Shown: positions 6,928 through 13,535 of the stretch, in pieces
Numbering within the stretch: position 1 is the stretch's first letter
How the letters are laid out: every line of letters begins with the position of its first letter
Source: Bacteroidales bacterium UBA6248
GTDB lineage: Bacteria; Bacteroidota; Bacteroidia; Bacteroidales; Lentimicrobiaceae
Direction of reading: 5' to 3'
NCBI GenBank assembly: GCA_002441345.1
Contig: DJVU01000048.1
Coordinates: 1 to 22,659, forward strand
Length of the DNA stretch: 22,659 nucleotides
Notes under the pieces: generated by a model
Database searches by the model: none
What the model saw: the letters and a program-made list of their open reading frames with translations, nothing else
What the model was told of the DNA's origin: nothing
Position numbers and translations under genes: made by a program

Positions 6928-8109
6928 ATGTGTACTTTTTCCATCCGCTATGCGGTTTTTACTGTTTTATCAGCCTTTTTATTAGCACCTGCGCTTCTTT
7001 CCGGCCAGTCTAACGTTATCCCCTTCAAAAGCGGTAATCCGTCGCCTGAAGCGGAAGGCATTATCTACTCCCTGCCCAGGAATCTTGTAAGGATTGAGCT
7101 GGTTGTTACAAAAACGGAAAGTTTTAAAGGACCTTATGCCGATTTTGCGAAAAAGTATCTTGGAATAAACACTGTAATCAACGATAATGCAATCGTTTAT
7201 ACCGTGGAGGATGCTGTGATATCTGTGCTGGCTGAAACCGATCCGGATCAGTATTATTTTGTGGAGATCGGAGAGAAATCAAAAAAAGGTCAGTCGATGT
7301 TTATCGGGCTTAACGAGCAGGGATATATCAGCAGCTTTGCCGGCATTGGCGACGCTTATCGTAATACAGGAGCAGGCAAACAGGGTACACTTCCCCCTTC
7401 ATCCGGGAATTCTCCGTTTATAGAACTGCTTCAGCCCTCTGTGCTTGAGCGGGTTGATACCATTGTTCGCCGTATCAGCGTTGATACCACTACGATAGAA
7501 GAAATTTTCGTCCGCAAAAGCGTTTCCGAAAAAACCACGGATCAGATGGCCCGAGAGGCTGCCGAACTGATCCGCAAAATCGACGACAATAAATTCAGCC
7601 TAATAACCGGTTACCAGGAAGTGAATTATTCGAAAGATGCGCTTGAATTTATGATCAGCGAACTGGAAAAGACAAAGAAGGAATACCTTGCCCTCTTTAC
7701 CGGTAAGTCACGCAAATCAGTGAGTTCGCATGTTTTCTACCTTACTCCCGGTACCAATCCGGACGGAATGCTGGAAACCCTTTGCCGTTTTTCGCGTCAG
7801 GAAGGTGTATTGCCCCGCACGGCTGCAGGAGGAGAGTCGGTAAACATTTCCGTATTTCCGCTGAATCAGATCAGCAGCATCCGGAGTTTTGTTGCAGGTC
7901 GCGACATTCCCGGAAAGAAAAAGCGCGGATTTTATTACCGTATACCTGAAAAGGCAGGAATACGACTGACTGTGGGTAATAGAACCCTCGCCGAACAGAA
8001 TGCCATGATCAGCCAGATGGGTGTGGTAACGTTTCTGCCCTCCGCTGTATTTTCAAAGGTTAAATTTAATACTCTGACAGGCGGTATCGAAGCCGTTGTT
8101 ACAGAATAG
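6928..8109 (+). CDS. Exported DUF4831-family protein
   Basis: About 393 residues with an N-terminal signal sequence: YAVFTVLSAFLLAPALLSGQ is a hydrophobic core followed by a likely cleavage site, so the protein is probably periplasmic or outer-membrane associated. The region after it (IIYSLPRNLVRIELVVTKTE, then GPYADFAKKYLGI) fits the Bacteroidota family DUF4831 as I recall it. No catalytic motif is recognisable, and the molecular function is unknown. The chosen start ATG 6928 follows a -7 box at 6902-6909; the frame also contains ATG 6910 and TTG 6907, which would add six or seven residues. The gene ends 9 bases before the YIP1-family gene, so the two probably form an operon and may act together at the envelope (inference). 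Confidence 0.7.
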   Translation: MCTFSIRYAVFTVLSAFLLAPALLSGQSNVIPFKSGNPSPEAEGIIYSLPRNLVRIELVVTKTESFKGPYADFAKKYLGINTVINDNAIVYTVEDAVISVLAETDPDQYYFVEIGEKSKKGQSMFIGLNEQGYISSFAGIGDAYRNTGAGKQGTLPPSSGNSPFIELLQPSVLERVDTIVRRISVDTTTIEEIFVRKSVSEKTTDQMAREAAELIRKIDDNKFSLITGYQEVNYSKDALEFMISELEKTKKEYLALFTGKSRKSVSSHVFYLTPGTNPDGMLETLCRFSRQEGVLPRTAAGGESVNISVFPLNQISSIRSFVAGRDIPGKKKRGFYYRIPEKAGIRLTVGNRTLAEQNAMISQMGVVTFLPSAVFSKVKFNTLTGGIEAVVTE

Positions 8110-8118
8110 CCGGTACGA

Positions 8119-8724
8119 ATGGAAAAGAAATTCCCGGCTGAACGCCTCAGAAATCTGATCCTGTTCCCGTCGTATGAGTGGAAAGTGATCAGCCTGGAGA
8201 AAGTATCTCTCAGGGAAACCTTCTCATCGGTAATCATGAAGCTGATTCTTGCAGGAGCTGTTGCGGAGTTCGCAGGCAGCTTTTTCTATGTTCGCAATGT
8301 GCTTGATATTGATGCCTACCGGTTTTCAATTCCGCTGGTGCGTTCTTTGTTTTATCTGCTTATTCAGGTGCTGCTTATTATGACCGGTTCGGTTTTCATC
8401 CACCGGATTGCCGGGAAGTATTCTGAAAAGACGGATTTTTCGAGAACTGCGAAGCTGGTTGCCTATTCGTGGGTGCCCGTATTGTTGCTGTTTATTATAG
8501 CAAATCTGCATCAGGTACTGATTGTTGCCCTGATTCCCGGGGTGTATTCCATCGTCTTGTTCTGGAAAGGGAGTGTTGATATGCTGGGAATTCCGGAAAT
8601 CAGGAAGCCTGCACTTGCCGTGATGTATACACTTACCATGCTGGGAATGATGTTCCTTCTGACCAGGGGCTTCGGATTTCTCCTTTCGCTTGTATTTCCT
8701 GATTTGCTGCCAGCCGCCGGTTAA
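8119..8724 (+). CDS. YIP1-family integral membrane protein
   Basis: 201 residues with about five hydrophobic segments: LILAGAVAEFAGSFFYV, SLFYLLIQVLLIMTGSVFI, VPVLLLFIIANLHQVLIVAL, the segment around VYSIVLFW, and MYTLTMLGMMFLLTRGFGF. The amphipathic N-terminus (ERLRNLILFPSYEWKVISLE) and the layout resemble bacterial YIP1-domain proteins, whose role in bacteria is not established. Start ATG at 8119 is 9 bases downstream of the DUF4831 stop. The stop is only 5 bases from the end of the convergent kdsA, and no terminator hairpin is visible between them. Confidence 0.7.
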   Translation: MEKKFPAERLRNLILFPSYEWKVISLEKVSLRETFSSVIMKLILAGAVAEFAGSFFYVRNVLDIDAYRFSIPLVRSLFYLLIQVLLIMTGSVFIHRIAGKYSEKTDFSRTAKLVAYSWVPVLLLFIIANLHQVLIVALIPGVYSIVLFWKGSVDMLGIPEIRKPALAVMYTLTMLGMMFLLTRGFGFLLSLVFPDLLPAAG

Positions 8725-8729
8725 TCTGT

Positions 8730-9569
8730 TTATAGTGTTTTAAGATACGCTTGCCGGATGGTTACCAGATCGGTAAGGAGTTTTTCGAGCCGTTCGAGTT
8801 TAAGCATATTGGCTCCGTCGGAAAGTGCAAGGGTCGGATCGGGATGCGTTTCGAGGAAGATCCCGTTTGCTCCTGCAGCTATGCCAGCCCGTGCCAGGGT
8901 TGCAATAAGTTCCGGCCTGCCTCCGCTTACGCCTCCGGGCTGATTGGGTTGCTGAAGCGAGTGGGTGATGTCGAGAATTACCGGATAACCAAATGATTGC
9001 ATTGCAGGAATTCCGCGGATATCGACAATCAGATCCTGGTAACCGAACATCGTTCCCCTGTCGGTGAGCATTATTTTGTCGTTTCCTGCTTCCTTAACTT
9101 TTCCGGCAGCAAATCTCATCGACTCCGGAGCAAGAAACTGTCCTTTTTTGATATTTACCCATTTCCCGGTTTTGGCTGCTGCTTCAAGCAGATCGGTTTG
9201 CCGGCATAAAAATGCCGGAATCTGCAGTATATCAACATACTTGGCTGCAAAAGAAGCTTCGTGTGCGGAATGAATATCGGTTACCACCGGTATGCCGAGC
9301 TGTTTGCGTACCTGAGCCAGAGCCTCAAGGGCAACAAGATCACCTATCCCGCTGAAAGAATCCGATTTTGAGCGGTTGGCTTTGCGGTACGAAGCCTTAA
9401 ACACAAACGGAATCTCAAGTTTTTGAGCTATACGATTTATTTCGCGGGCAATTTGCAGCGGCATTTCCTGGTTTTCAACCACGCAGGGTCCTGCCAGCAG
9501 AAAGAAATTGTTGGTGCTGTATCGGGCAATTGCTTCGATTTCAGGGGTAGGGGCGGGCATGGTATTCAT
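8730..9569 (-). CDS. kdsA: 3-deoxy-8-phosphooctulonate (KDO 8-phosphate) synthase, metal-dependent class
   Basis: Condenses phosphoenolpyruvate with arabinose 5-phosphate to KDO 8-phosphate for lipopolysaccharide inner core, in the cytoplasm. Its 279 residues show the family motifs AGPCVVE, FKASYRKANRSKSDSF (PEP-binding Lys58, Lys63, Arg66), IPAFLCRQTDLLEAAAKTG and KKGQFLAPESM. The metal ligands of the Aquifex aeolicus enzyme (Cys11, His185, Glu222, Asp233) have exact counterparts at C29, H203, E240 and D251 with identical spacing. This places it in the metal-dependent class rather than the E. coli type, which has Asn at the Cys position. It follows rarA on the same strand after 10 bases, so it is probably read from the rarA promoter. 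Confidence 0.95.
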   Translation of the reverse strand: MNTMPAPTPEIEAIARYSTNNFFLLAGPCVVENQEMPLQIAREINRIAQKLEIPFVFKASYRKANRSKSDSFSGIGDLVALEALAQVRKQLGIPVVTDIHSAHEASFAAKYVDILQIPAFLCRQTDLLEAAAKTGKWVNIKKGQFLAPESMRFAAGKVKEAGNDKIMLTDRGTMFGYQDLIVDIRGIPAMQSFGYPVILDITHSLQQPNQPGGVSGGRPELIATLARAGIAAGANGIFLETHPDPTLALSDGANMLKLERLEKLLTDLVTIRQAYLKTL

Positions 9570-9579
9570 CGGGCTCGTA

Positions 9580-10854
9580 TTAATAATTGTATTTGTTTTT
9601 CCAGCGGGATTTAAGCGTTTTTCTCATCTCTTCCTCTCTGGGATTTTTTCCGGGATCGTAGAACCGCATACCGGATAACTTTTCCGGGAGGAATTCCATT
9701 TCGGTGAAATTGCCTTCATAGCTGTGTGCGTAGCGGTAATTATCGCCGTAGCCCAGGTTTTTCATAAGCTTTGTCGGCGCATTTCTGAGTGGAAGGGGCA
9801 CAGGCAGATCGCCTTTGGTTCTTACGGCATCGAGTGCTTCTTCGATTGCCTTGTAGGATGCGTTGCTCTTTGCCGAGCATGCAAGGTAAACGGCGCATTG
9901 TGAAAGGATGATTCGGCATTCGGGATAACCTGTTTTGTGCACGGCATCGAAGCAGGTGCTGGCAAGAAGCAGGGCGTTGGGATTGGCATTTCCGATATCT
10001 TCCGAAGCAAGAATCAGCATCCGGCGGGCAATAAACAGAGGGTCTTCGCCCGATTCAATCATACGGGCCAGCCAGTATACGGCTCCGTTGGGATCGCTGC
10101 CACGCATTGATTTAATAAAAGCCGAAATGATATCGTAATGCATTTCGCCTTTCTTATCGTACATGGCCAGATTTTGCTGAATTATGGTAGTGGCCGATTT
10201 ATTGGTAATCTCGAGTCTGGAAGTCCCCCGGGCGGCAACCCCAACAATAATTTCAAGGGCATTCAGCAGTTTGCGGGCGTCGCCTCCCGAAATGCGCAGC
10301 AGTGCTTCGTCTTCGGTAATTATTACATCAATACCGGTTAGTTCTTTTATTTTGGATACGGCTTTGCCGGCAATCTGCCTGAGGTCTTTCTCGTCAAGTG
10401 GTTTGAGAACATAGACCTGACAGCGGGAGAGAAGGGGAGAGATGACTTCAAACGATGGATTTTCGGTAGTGGCACCGATAAGAGTGACAATTCCTTTTTC
10501 AACAGCTCCAAGCAACGAATCCTGTTGCGATTTGCTGAAACGGTGGATTTCATCGATGAACAGGATGGCATTGGATCCGGATGAGCGTGCAGTGTCGATT
10601 ACCTCCCGTATGTCTTTTACTCCGGAATTAATCGCGCTGAGCGTGAAAAACGGGCGGCTCAGTGCTTTGGAAATAATAAGTGCCAGGGTTGTTTTTCCAA
10701 CACCCGGCGGGCCCCAGAATATCATGGAAGGCAGGTTACCGGTCGAAATTGCCCGTCGTAAAATACCGTCACTTCCCGTAAGGTGCTGCTGACCAACGTA
10801 ATCATCAAAACCTTCGGGCCTGAGTTGTTCGGCCAGGGGTGGCAAATTCGTCAT
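9580..10854 (-). CDS. rarA: Replication-associated recombination protein A (AAA+ ATPase)
   Basis: Clamp-loader-like AAA+ ATPase of the RarA/MgsA/WRNIP1 family that acts at stalled replication forks. 424 residues, near the usual length. The N-terminal PLAEQLRPEGFDDYVGQQHL is the family hallmark. Walker A GPPGVGKT is at 48-55, Walker B LFIDEIHRF with D101-E102, and sensor 1 lies in GATTENPSFEV. The C-terminal tetramerisation region carries IKSMRGSDPNGAVYWLARMI, EDIGNANPNALLLA and LPLRNAPTKLMKNLGYG. Start ATG at 10854 has a -7 box (TAGGTTTG on the minus strand) 22 bases before it. kdsA follows within 10 bases; the pairing has no obvious functional logic and may simply be transcriptional. Confidence 0.95.
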   Translation of the reverse strand: MTNLPPLAEQLRPEGFDDYVGQQHLTGSDGILRRAISTGNLPSMIFWGPPGVGKTTLALIISKALSRPFFTLSAINSGVKDIREVIDTARSSGSNAILFIDEIHRFSKSQQDSLLGAVEKGIVTLIGATTENPSFEVISPLLSRCQVYVLKPLDEKDLRQIAGKAVSKIKELTGIDVIITEDEALLRISGGDARKLLNALEIIVGVAARGTSRLEITNKSATTIIQQNLAMYDKKGEMHYDIISAFIKSMRGSDPNGAVYWLARMIESGEDPLFIARRMLILASEDIGNANPNALLLASTCFDAVHKTGYPECRIILSQCAVYLACSAKSNASYKAIEEALDAVRTKGDLPVPLPLRNAPTKLMKNLGYGDNYRYAHSYEGNFTEMEFLPEKLSGMRFYDPGKNPREEEMRKTLKSRWKNKYNY

Positions 10855-10876
10855 CGTTCTTCATTATATTATTATG

Positions 10877-10884
10877 CAAACCTA
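10877..10884 (-). promoter_or_regulatory. Bacteroidota -7 box for rarA-kdsA
   Basis: The minus strand reads TAGGTTTG, a perfect TAnnTTTG, 22 bases before the rarA ATG (leader about 17 bases). The best TTTG-like -33 candidates are at poor spacing (16 or 24 bases). Confidence 0.5.
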
Positions 10885-10939
10885 CATGATTTAATGGAAT
10901 CAATAACACAAAACAGGCAAATTTCAAATTGTAGGTTTG
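10877..10939. repeat. 9-bp perfect inverted repeat containing two opposed -7 boxes
   Basis: CAAACCTAC at 10877-10885 and GTAGGTTTG at 10931-10939 are exact reverse complements 45 bases apart. Each contains TAGGTTTG facing outwards: the left copy serves rarA, while the right copy points toward the lipoprotein gene but lies about 190 bases before it. The intervening and following DNA is AT-rich and has no ORF. Confidence 0.5.
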
Positions 10940-11070
10940 GAAGCTTATTTGGCAAATAATTTAAGGTTTTTTTAATCTCAAAATAGATTAAAAATTCAAA
11001 AATAGACCTAATCAATAGATAATCAGGTGTTAAGCAACATTAAAAAAAGATTAAAAAAAAGGCCGGATTG

Positions 11071-11103
11071 CTTGCTTTTTACGTATTGACTAATGTATCT
11101 TTG
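11071..11103 (+). promoter_or_regulatory. Promoter of the first small lipoprotein gene
   Basis: The -7 box TATCTTTG at 11096-11103 is a perfect TAnnTTTG; a -33-like CTTG lies at 11071-11074 with a 21-base spacer. The expected start near 11109 excludes the in-frame TTG at 11106 as a start codon and leaves a leader of about 18 bases before ATG 11127. Confidence 0.55.
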
Positions 11104-11126
11104 TCTTGTTTTTTAAACAAACAACC

Positions 11127-11357
11127 ATGAAAACACTTGCACAGATTTTAATTGTTGCCGGATTAGCAACAATGCTGGCCTGCGGTCCAAACAAAGAACA
11201 ACTGGCTGAACAGGCAAGGCTGGATTCTATCCGGATTGCCGATTCAATTGCCTTGGTTGAGGCTGAAGCAATCCGCATTCAGGATTCAATTAATGCCGTT
11301 CTTGCTGAACAGCAGAGAATCGCAGATTCCATTGCTGCTACTGTAACCGGAAAGTAA
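11127..11357 (+). CDS. Small repeat-containing lipoprotein, paralogue 1
   Basis: 76 residues. A lipoprotein signal (MKTLAQILIVAGLATMLAC, lipidated Cys19) is followed by a charged alpha-helical region built on 14-residue units beginning RI-x-DSI at residues 36, 50 and 64, probably a coiled coil. There is no acidic surface-export signal after the Cys (GPNKEQ), so a periplasm-facing anchor is likely. Residues 24-57 are identical to the downstream paralogue at 11728. The protein ends in Lys, like Braun's lipoprotein; peptidoglycan attachment would be speculation. I do not recognise a named family. It has its own promoter (11071-11103) and terminator (11383-11413), so it forms a single-gene unit. 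Confidence 0.75.
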   Translation: MKTLAQILIVAGLATMLACGPNKEQLAEQARLDSIRIADSIALVEAEAIRIQDSINAVLAEQQRIADSIAATVTGK

Positions 11358-11382
11358 AAATAATGCTGTCATTCCTGACTGA

Positions 11383-11413
11383 AAGGCTGTCCTCGAACGG
11401 ATGGCCTTTTTTT
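11383..11413 (+). terminator. Intrinsic terminator of lipoprotein paralogue 1
   Basis: A 10-bp stem (11383-11392 with 11399-11408, two G-T wobbles) around a 6-base loop, with seven T at 11407-11413. It lies 26 bases after the stop codon. Confidence 0.85.
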
Positions 11414-11693
11414 ATTGGAAGTCACGCAGCAATATTATTTGCAAGGAAACGAGGTAAGGATTTTCCTTGTTTCGAAATCTGTTTCGGTAACACAGGTGCA
11501 TTTTCAGACAATTTTAGGCAGCCGTCACGTTAATTCCGCGTTAATTTGAGCTCATTTTAAGTCCATTTTAATAAATTTTGAAAATAAATTAATTTTTAAT
11601 TAATTGTAAAATACATATAATCAGTTATTTAAAAATAAATTAATTTTTTTTCAATTTTTTTCTGCAATTTTCTTTTTTAATGCTATTTTTATT
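11414..11693. other. AT-rich non-coding spacer between the lipoprotein paralogues
   Basis: No plausible ORF. It holds overlapping small inverted repeats at 11442-11486, a direct repeat CGTTAATT at 11528-11535 and 11539-11546, and a very AT-rich tract in which a 17-base sequence (AAAATAAATTAATTTTT) occurs at 11581-11597 and 11632-11648. The AT-rich part immediately precedes the second lipoprotein promoter and could act as an upstream activating tract; otherwise nothing recognisable. Confidence 0.5.
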
Positions 11694-11701
11694 TAATTTT
11701 G
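11694..11701 (+). promoter_or_regulatory. Bacteroidota -7 box of the second small lipoprotein gene
   Basis: TAATTTTG is a perfect TAnnTTTG, ending 26 bases before ATG 11728. There is no exact TTTG at -33; the upstream region is a run of T-rich DNA. Confidence 0.5.
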
Positions 11702-11727
11702 CGTCATAATCAAAACACAAAAACGAT

Positions 11728-11943
11728 ATGAAAATTTTCGCACAGATTCTGGTAGTTGCTGGTCTTGCAACTTTTGTAGCTTGTGGTCCTAACGCTGAGC
11801 AACTTGCTGAGCAGGCTCGCCTCGATTCAATCCGTATTGCTGATTCAATTGCTCTCGTAGAAGCTGAAGCAATTCGTATTCAGGATTCTATCAATGCAGC
11901 TCTCGCAGCCGACACGACTGCAACCGAACTCGTCGTTGAATAA
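11728..11943 (+). CDS. Small repeat-containing lipoprotein, paralogue 2
   Basis: 71 residues: lipoprotein signal MKIFAQILVVAGLATFVAC with Cys19, then a charged helix. Residues 24-57 match the paralogue at 11127 exactly, but the C-terminus differs (ALAADTTATELVVE): it lacks the third 14-residue unit and the final Lys. Within the identical stretch 18 of 34 codons differ, all silently, so the duplication is old and the sequence is under strong selection. This copy favours CGT/CGC for Arg and GCT for Ala, which may indicate high expression. It has its own -7 box (11694-11701) and a strong terminator (11960-11993). Function unknown; a structural envelope lipoprotein is plausible. Confidence 0.78.
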   Translation: MKIFAQILVVAGLATFVACGPNAEQLAEQARLDSIRIADSIALVEAEAIRIQDSINAALAADTTATELVVE

Positions 11944-11959
11944 TATTCTGACTGATGTC

Positions 11960-11993
11960 AAAAAAATGGGGGTCATAAGCCCCCATTTTTTTT
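11960..11993 (+). terminator. Strong intrinsic terminator of lipoprotein paralogue 2
   Basis: The stem ATGGGGG (11966-11972) pairs with CCCCCAT (11980-11986) across a 7-base loop; an A-run before it and eight T at 11986-11993 extend the stem. It lies 16 bases after the stop. Confidence 0.9.
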
Positions 11994-12120
11994 GGCCTGA
12001 TGTTTCCGGATCTGCAATTAATACCTGTGTTTTAAGCATATTTTTATCTTTACTCCCGGTACTTTCCAGCGTATTGGAAGTTTGTTTAATGAATTATCCC
12101 GGATTGTGAACAAGCAGTAA

Positions 12121-12185
12121 CCAAATCGGGTTTATTGCAGGAACATAATCCCCGACTGCAGTCGAAGTTCCCGGATTCCGATTGG
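12121..12185 (+). other. Nested inverted repeats upstream of the DEAD-box helicase gene
   Basis: Three nested pairs: CCAAATCGG (12121-12129) with CCGATTGG (12178-12185, one unpaired A), GGAAC (12140-12144) with GTTCC (12167-12171), and a perfect palindrome CGACTGCAGTCG at 12153-12164. Together they could fold into one long interrupted hairpin ending 57 bases before the helicase ATG. This could be a structured mRNA leader or a protein-binding site. The rest of the 249-base gap (11994-12242) shows no ORF; TAATTTTT at 12216-12223 is a one-mismatch -7 box. Confidence 0.4.
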
Positions 12186-12242
12186 TTTTTACGTGTGCAG
12201 ATTCTGTAAACCCATTAATTTTTCTGATTTATAATTTATACG

Positions 12243-13484
12243 ATGCAGGAAACAAATGATTCATTGATTTCTCCGGAATTTTCCGGGTTTAATTTTCATC
12301 CTTCTGTTATGGAGGGCCTTGATGCCATTGGCTTTGAAACGCCTACTCCCATACAGCAGATGATTATCCCATTTATTATGGAAGGCAGGGATGTGATTGG
12401 CTGCGCACAGACAGGCACGGGTAAAACCGCTGCGTATCTTCTTCCCATCCTTAACCGTATTATCAGCCAGCCCGTGAAGGGGGTAAATACCATAATTATT
12501 GCTCCAACCCGTGAACTTGCGCTGCAAATTGCTCAGCAACTCGAAGGCTTCAGCTATTTTATGAACATCAGCTCTCTTGCAATATATGGAGGAACCGACG
12601 GCATTGAATGGGAACAGCAGAAAAAAGCCCTGATGCAGGGGGTTGATGTGGTTGTGGCTACCCCGGGAAAGTTATTGTCATTCCTGAATATGGATATTGT
12701 TCCTGCCGGTAATCTTCAGCACCTGGTTCTTGATGAAGCCGACCGCATGCTGGATATGGGATTTGTCGACGATATCATGCGGATTATCAGTTATCTGCCT
12801 GAAAATAGGAAAACCCTTCTGTTCTCTGCTACCATGCCTCCACGTATCCGTGATCTGTGCCGTCGCATTCTGCACGATCCGGCGGAAGTAAATATCGCAA
12901 TATCCAAACCCGCTGCCGGTATTCTTCAGGCAGCATACCTCGTTTACGACAAGCAGAAAACAGCACTCCTGAGTCATCTTGTAAAAGGTCGGGATCTTCC
13001 AAGTATTCTGGTTTTTGCTTCCAGAAAAATCAACGTTAAGTCCATTGCCCGTGAATTGAAGTCAGCAGGATTTAATGTAGCCGATATTCATTCTGATCTT
13101 GAACAGCCGGAACGCGAAAAGGTATTGCTGATGTTCCGGAACAGGCAGCTTCAGATTCTGGTTGCCACCGATGTGCTTTCCCGCGGGATAGATGTGGAGA
13201 ATATCAGTCTGGTGATAAACTACGATGTCCCTCAGGATGCCGAGGATTATGTGCACCGTGTGGGACGGACCGCGCGGGCGGAACAAACCGGAATTGCCAT
13301 AACGTTTGTGAACCCGGAGGAGCAGTTTCAATTTGCCAGAATTGAGAAGCTGATCGATACCGTTATCCGGAAACAGGCACCCCCTGAAAGCCTGGGTGAA
13401 GGACCGGAATGGAACCCGCGACCATCGTTTTCGGGCTCAGGCCGCAGATTTTCGGGAAATAAAGGCCGCAGAACCAAAAAATAA
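12243..13484 (+). CDS. DEAD-box ATP-dependent RNA helicase, RhlE-like
   Basis: 413 residues with all helicase motifs in order: Q motif GFETPTPIQ, motif I AQTGTGKT, Ia PTRELA, Ib TPGK, II DEAD, III SAT, IV ILVFAS, V ATDVLSRGID, VI HRVGRTAR. Two RecA-like domains fill residues 1-375; the tail is short, glycine/serine-rich and basic (SGSGRRFSGNKGRRTKK), suited to non-specific RNA binding. It would unwind or remodel RNA in ribosome assembly, mRNA decay or cold adaptation. The exact subfamily (RhlE, RhlB, CsdA) cannot be settled by eye, so no symbol is given; the CsdA-specific RNA-binding domain is absent. ATG at 12243. Upstream inverted repeats at 12121-12185 may regulate it. Confidence 0.93.
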   Translation: MQETNDSLISPEFSGFNFHPSVMEGLDAIGFETPTPIQQMIIPFIMEGRDVIGCAQTGTGKTAAYLLPILNRIISQPVKGVNTIIIAPTRELALQIAQQLEGFSYFMNISSLAIYGGTDGIEWEQQKKALMQGVDVVVATPGKLLSFLNMDIVPAGNLQHLVLDEADRMLDMGFVDDIMRIISYLPENRKTLLFSATMPPRIRDLCRRILHDPAEVNIAISKPAAGILQAAYLVYDKQKTALLSHLVKGRDLPSILVFASRKINVKSIARELKSAGFNVADIHSDLEQPEREKVLLMFRNRQLQILVATDVLSRGIDVENISLVINYDVPQDAEDYVHRVGRTARAEQTGIAITFVNPEEQFQFARIEKLIDTVIRKQAPPESLGEGPEWNPRPSFSGSGRRFSGNKGRRTKK

Positions 13485-13535
13485 CAGCTGTTTCCTTAGG
13501 TTACATAGTATTCAAACGCCCTGGTTCTGGGTGAG

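Noticed and set aside
11106..11126. Start of lipoprotein 1 at TTG 11106
   Set aside because: It lies three bases after the -7 box, before or at the expected transcription start, and would bury the lipoprotein signal.
11581..11648. AT-rich repeated tract as a replication origin or mobile-element end
   Set aside because: Low-complexity A/T sequence repeats by chance; no DnaA boxes, transposase or target-site duplications are seen.
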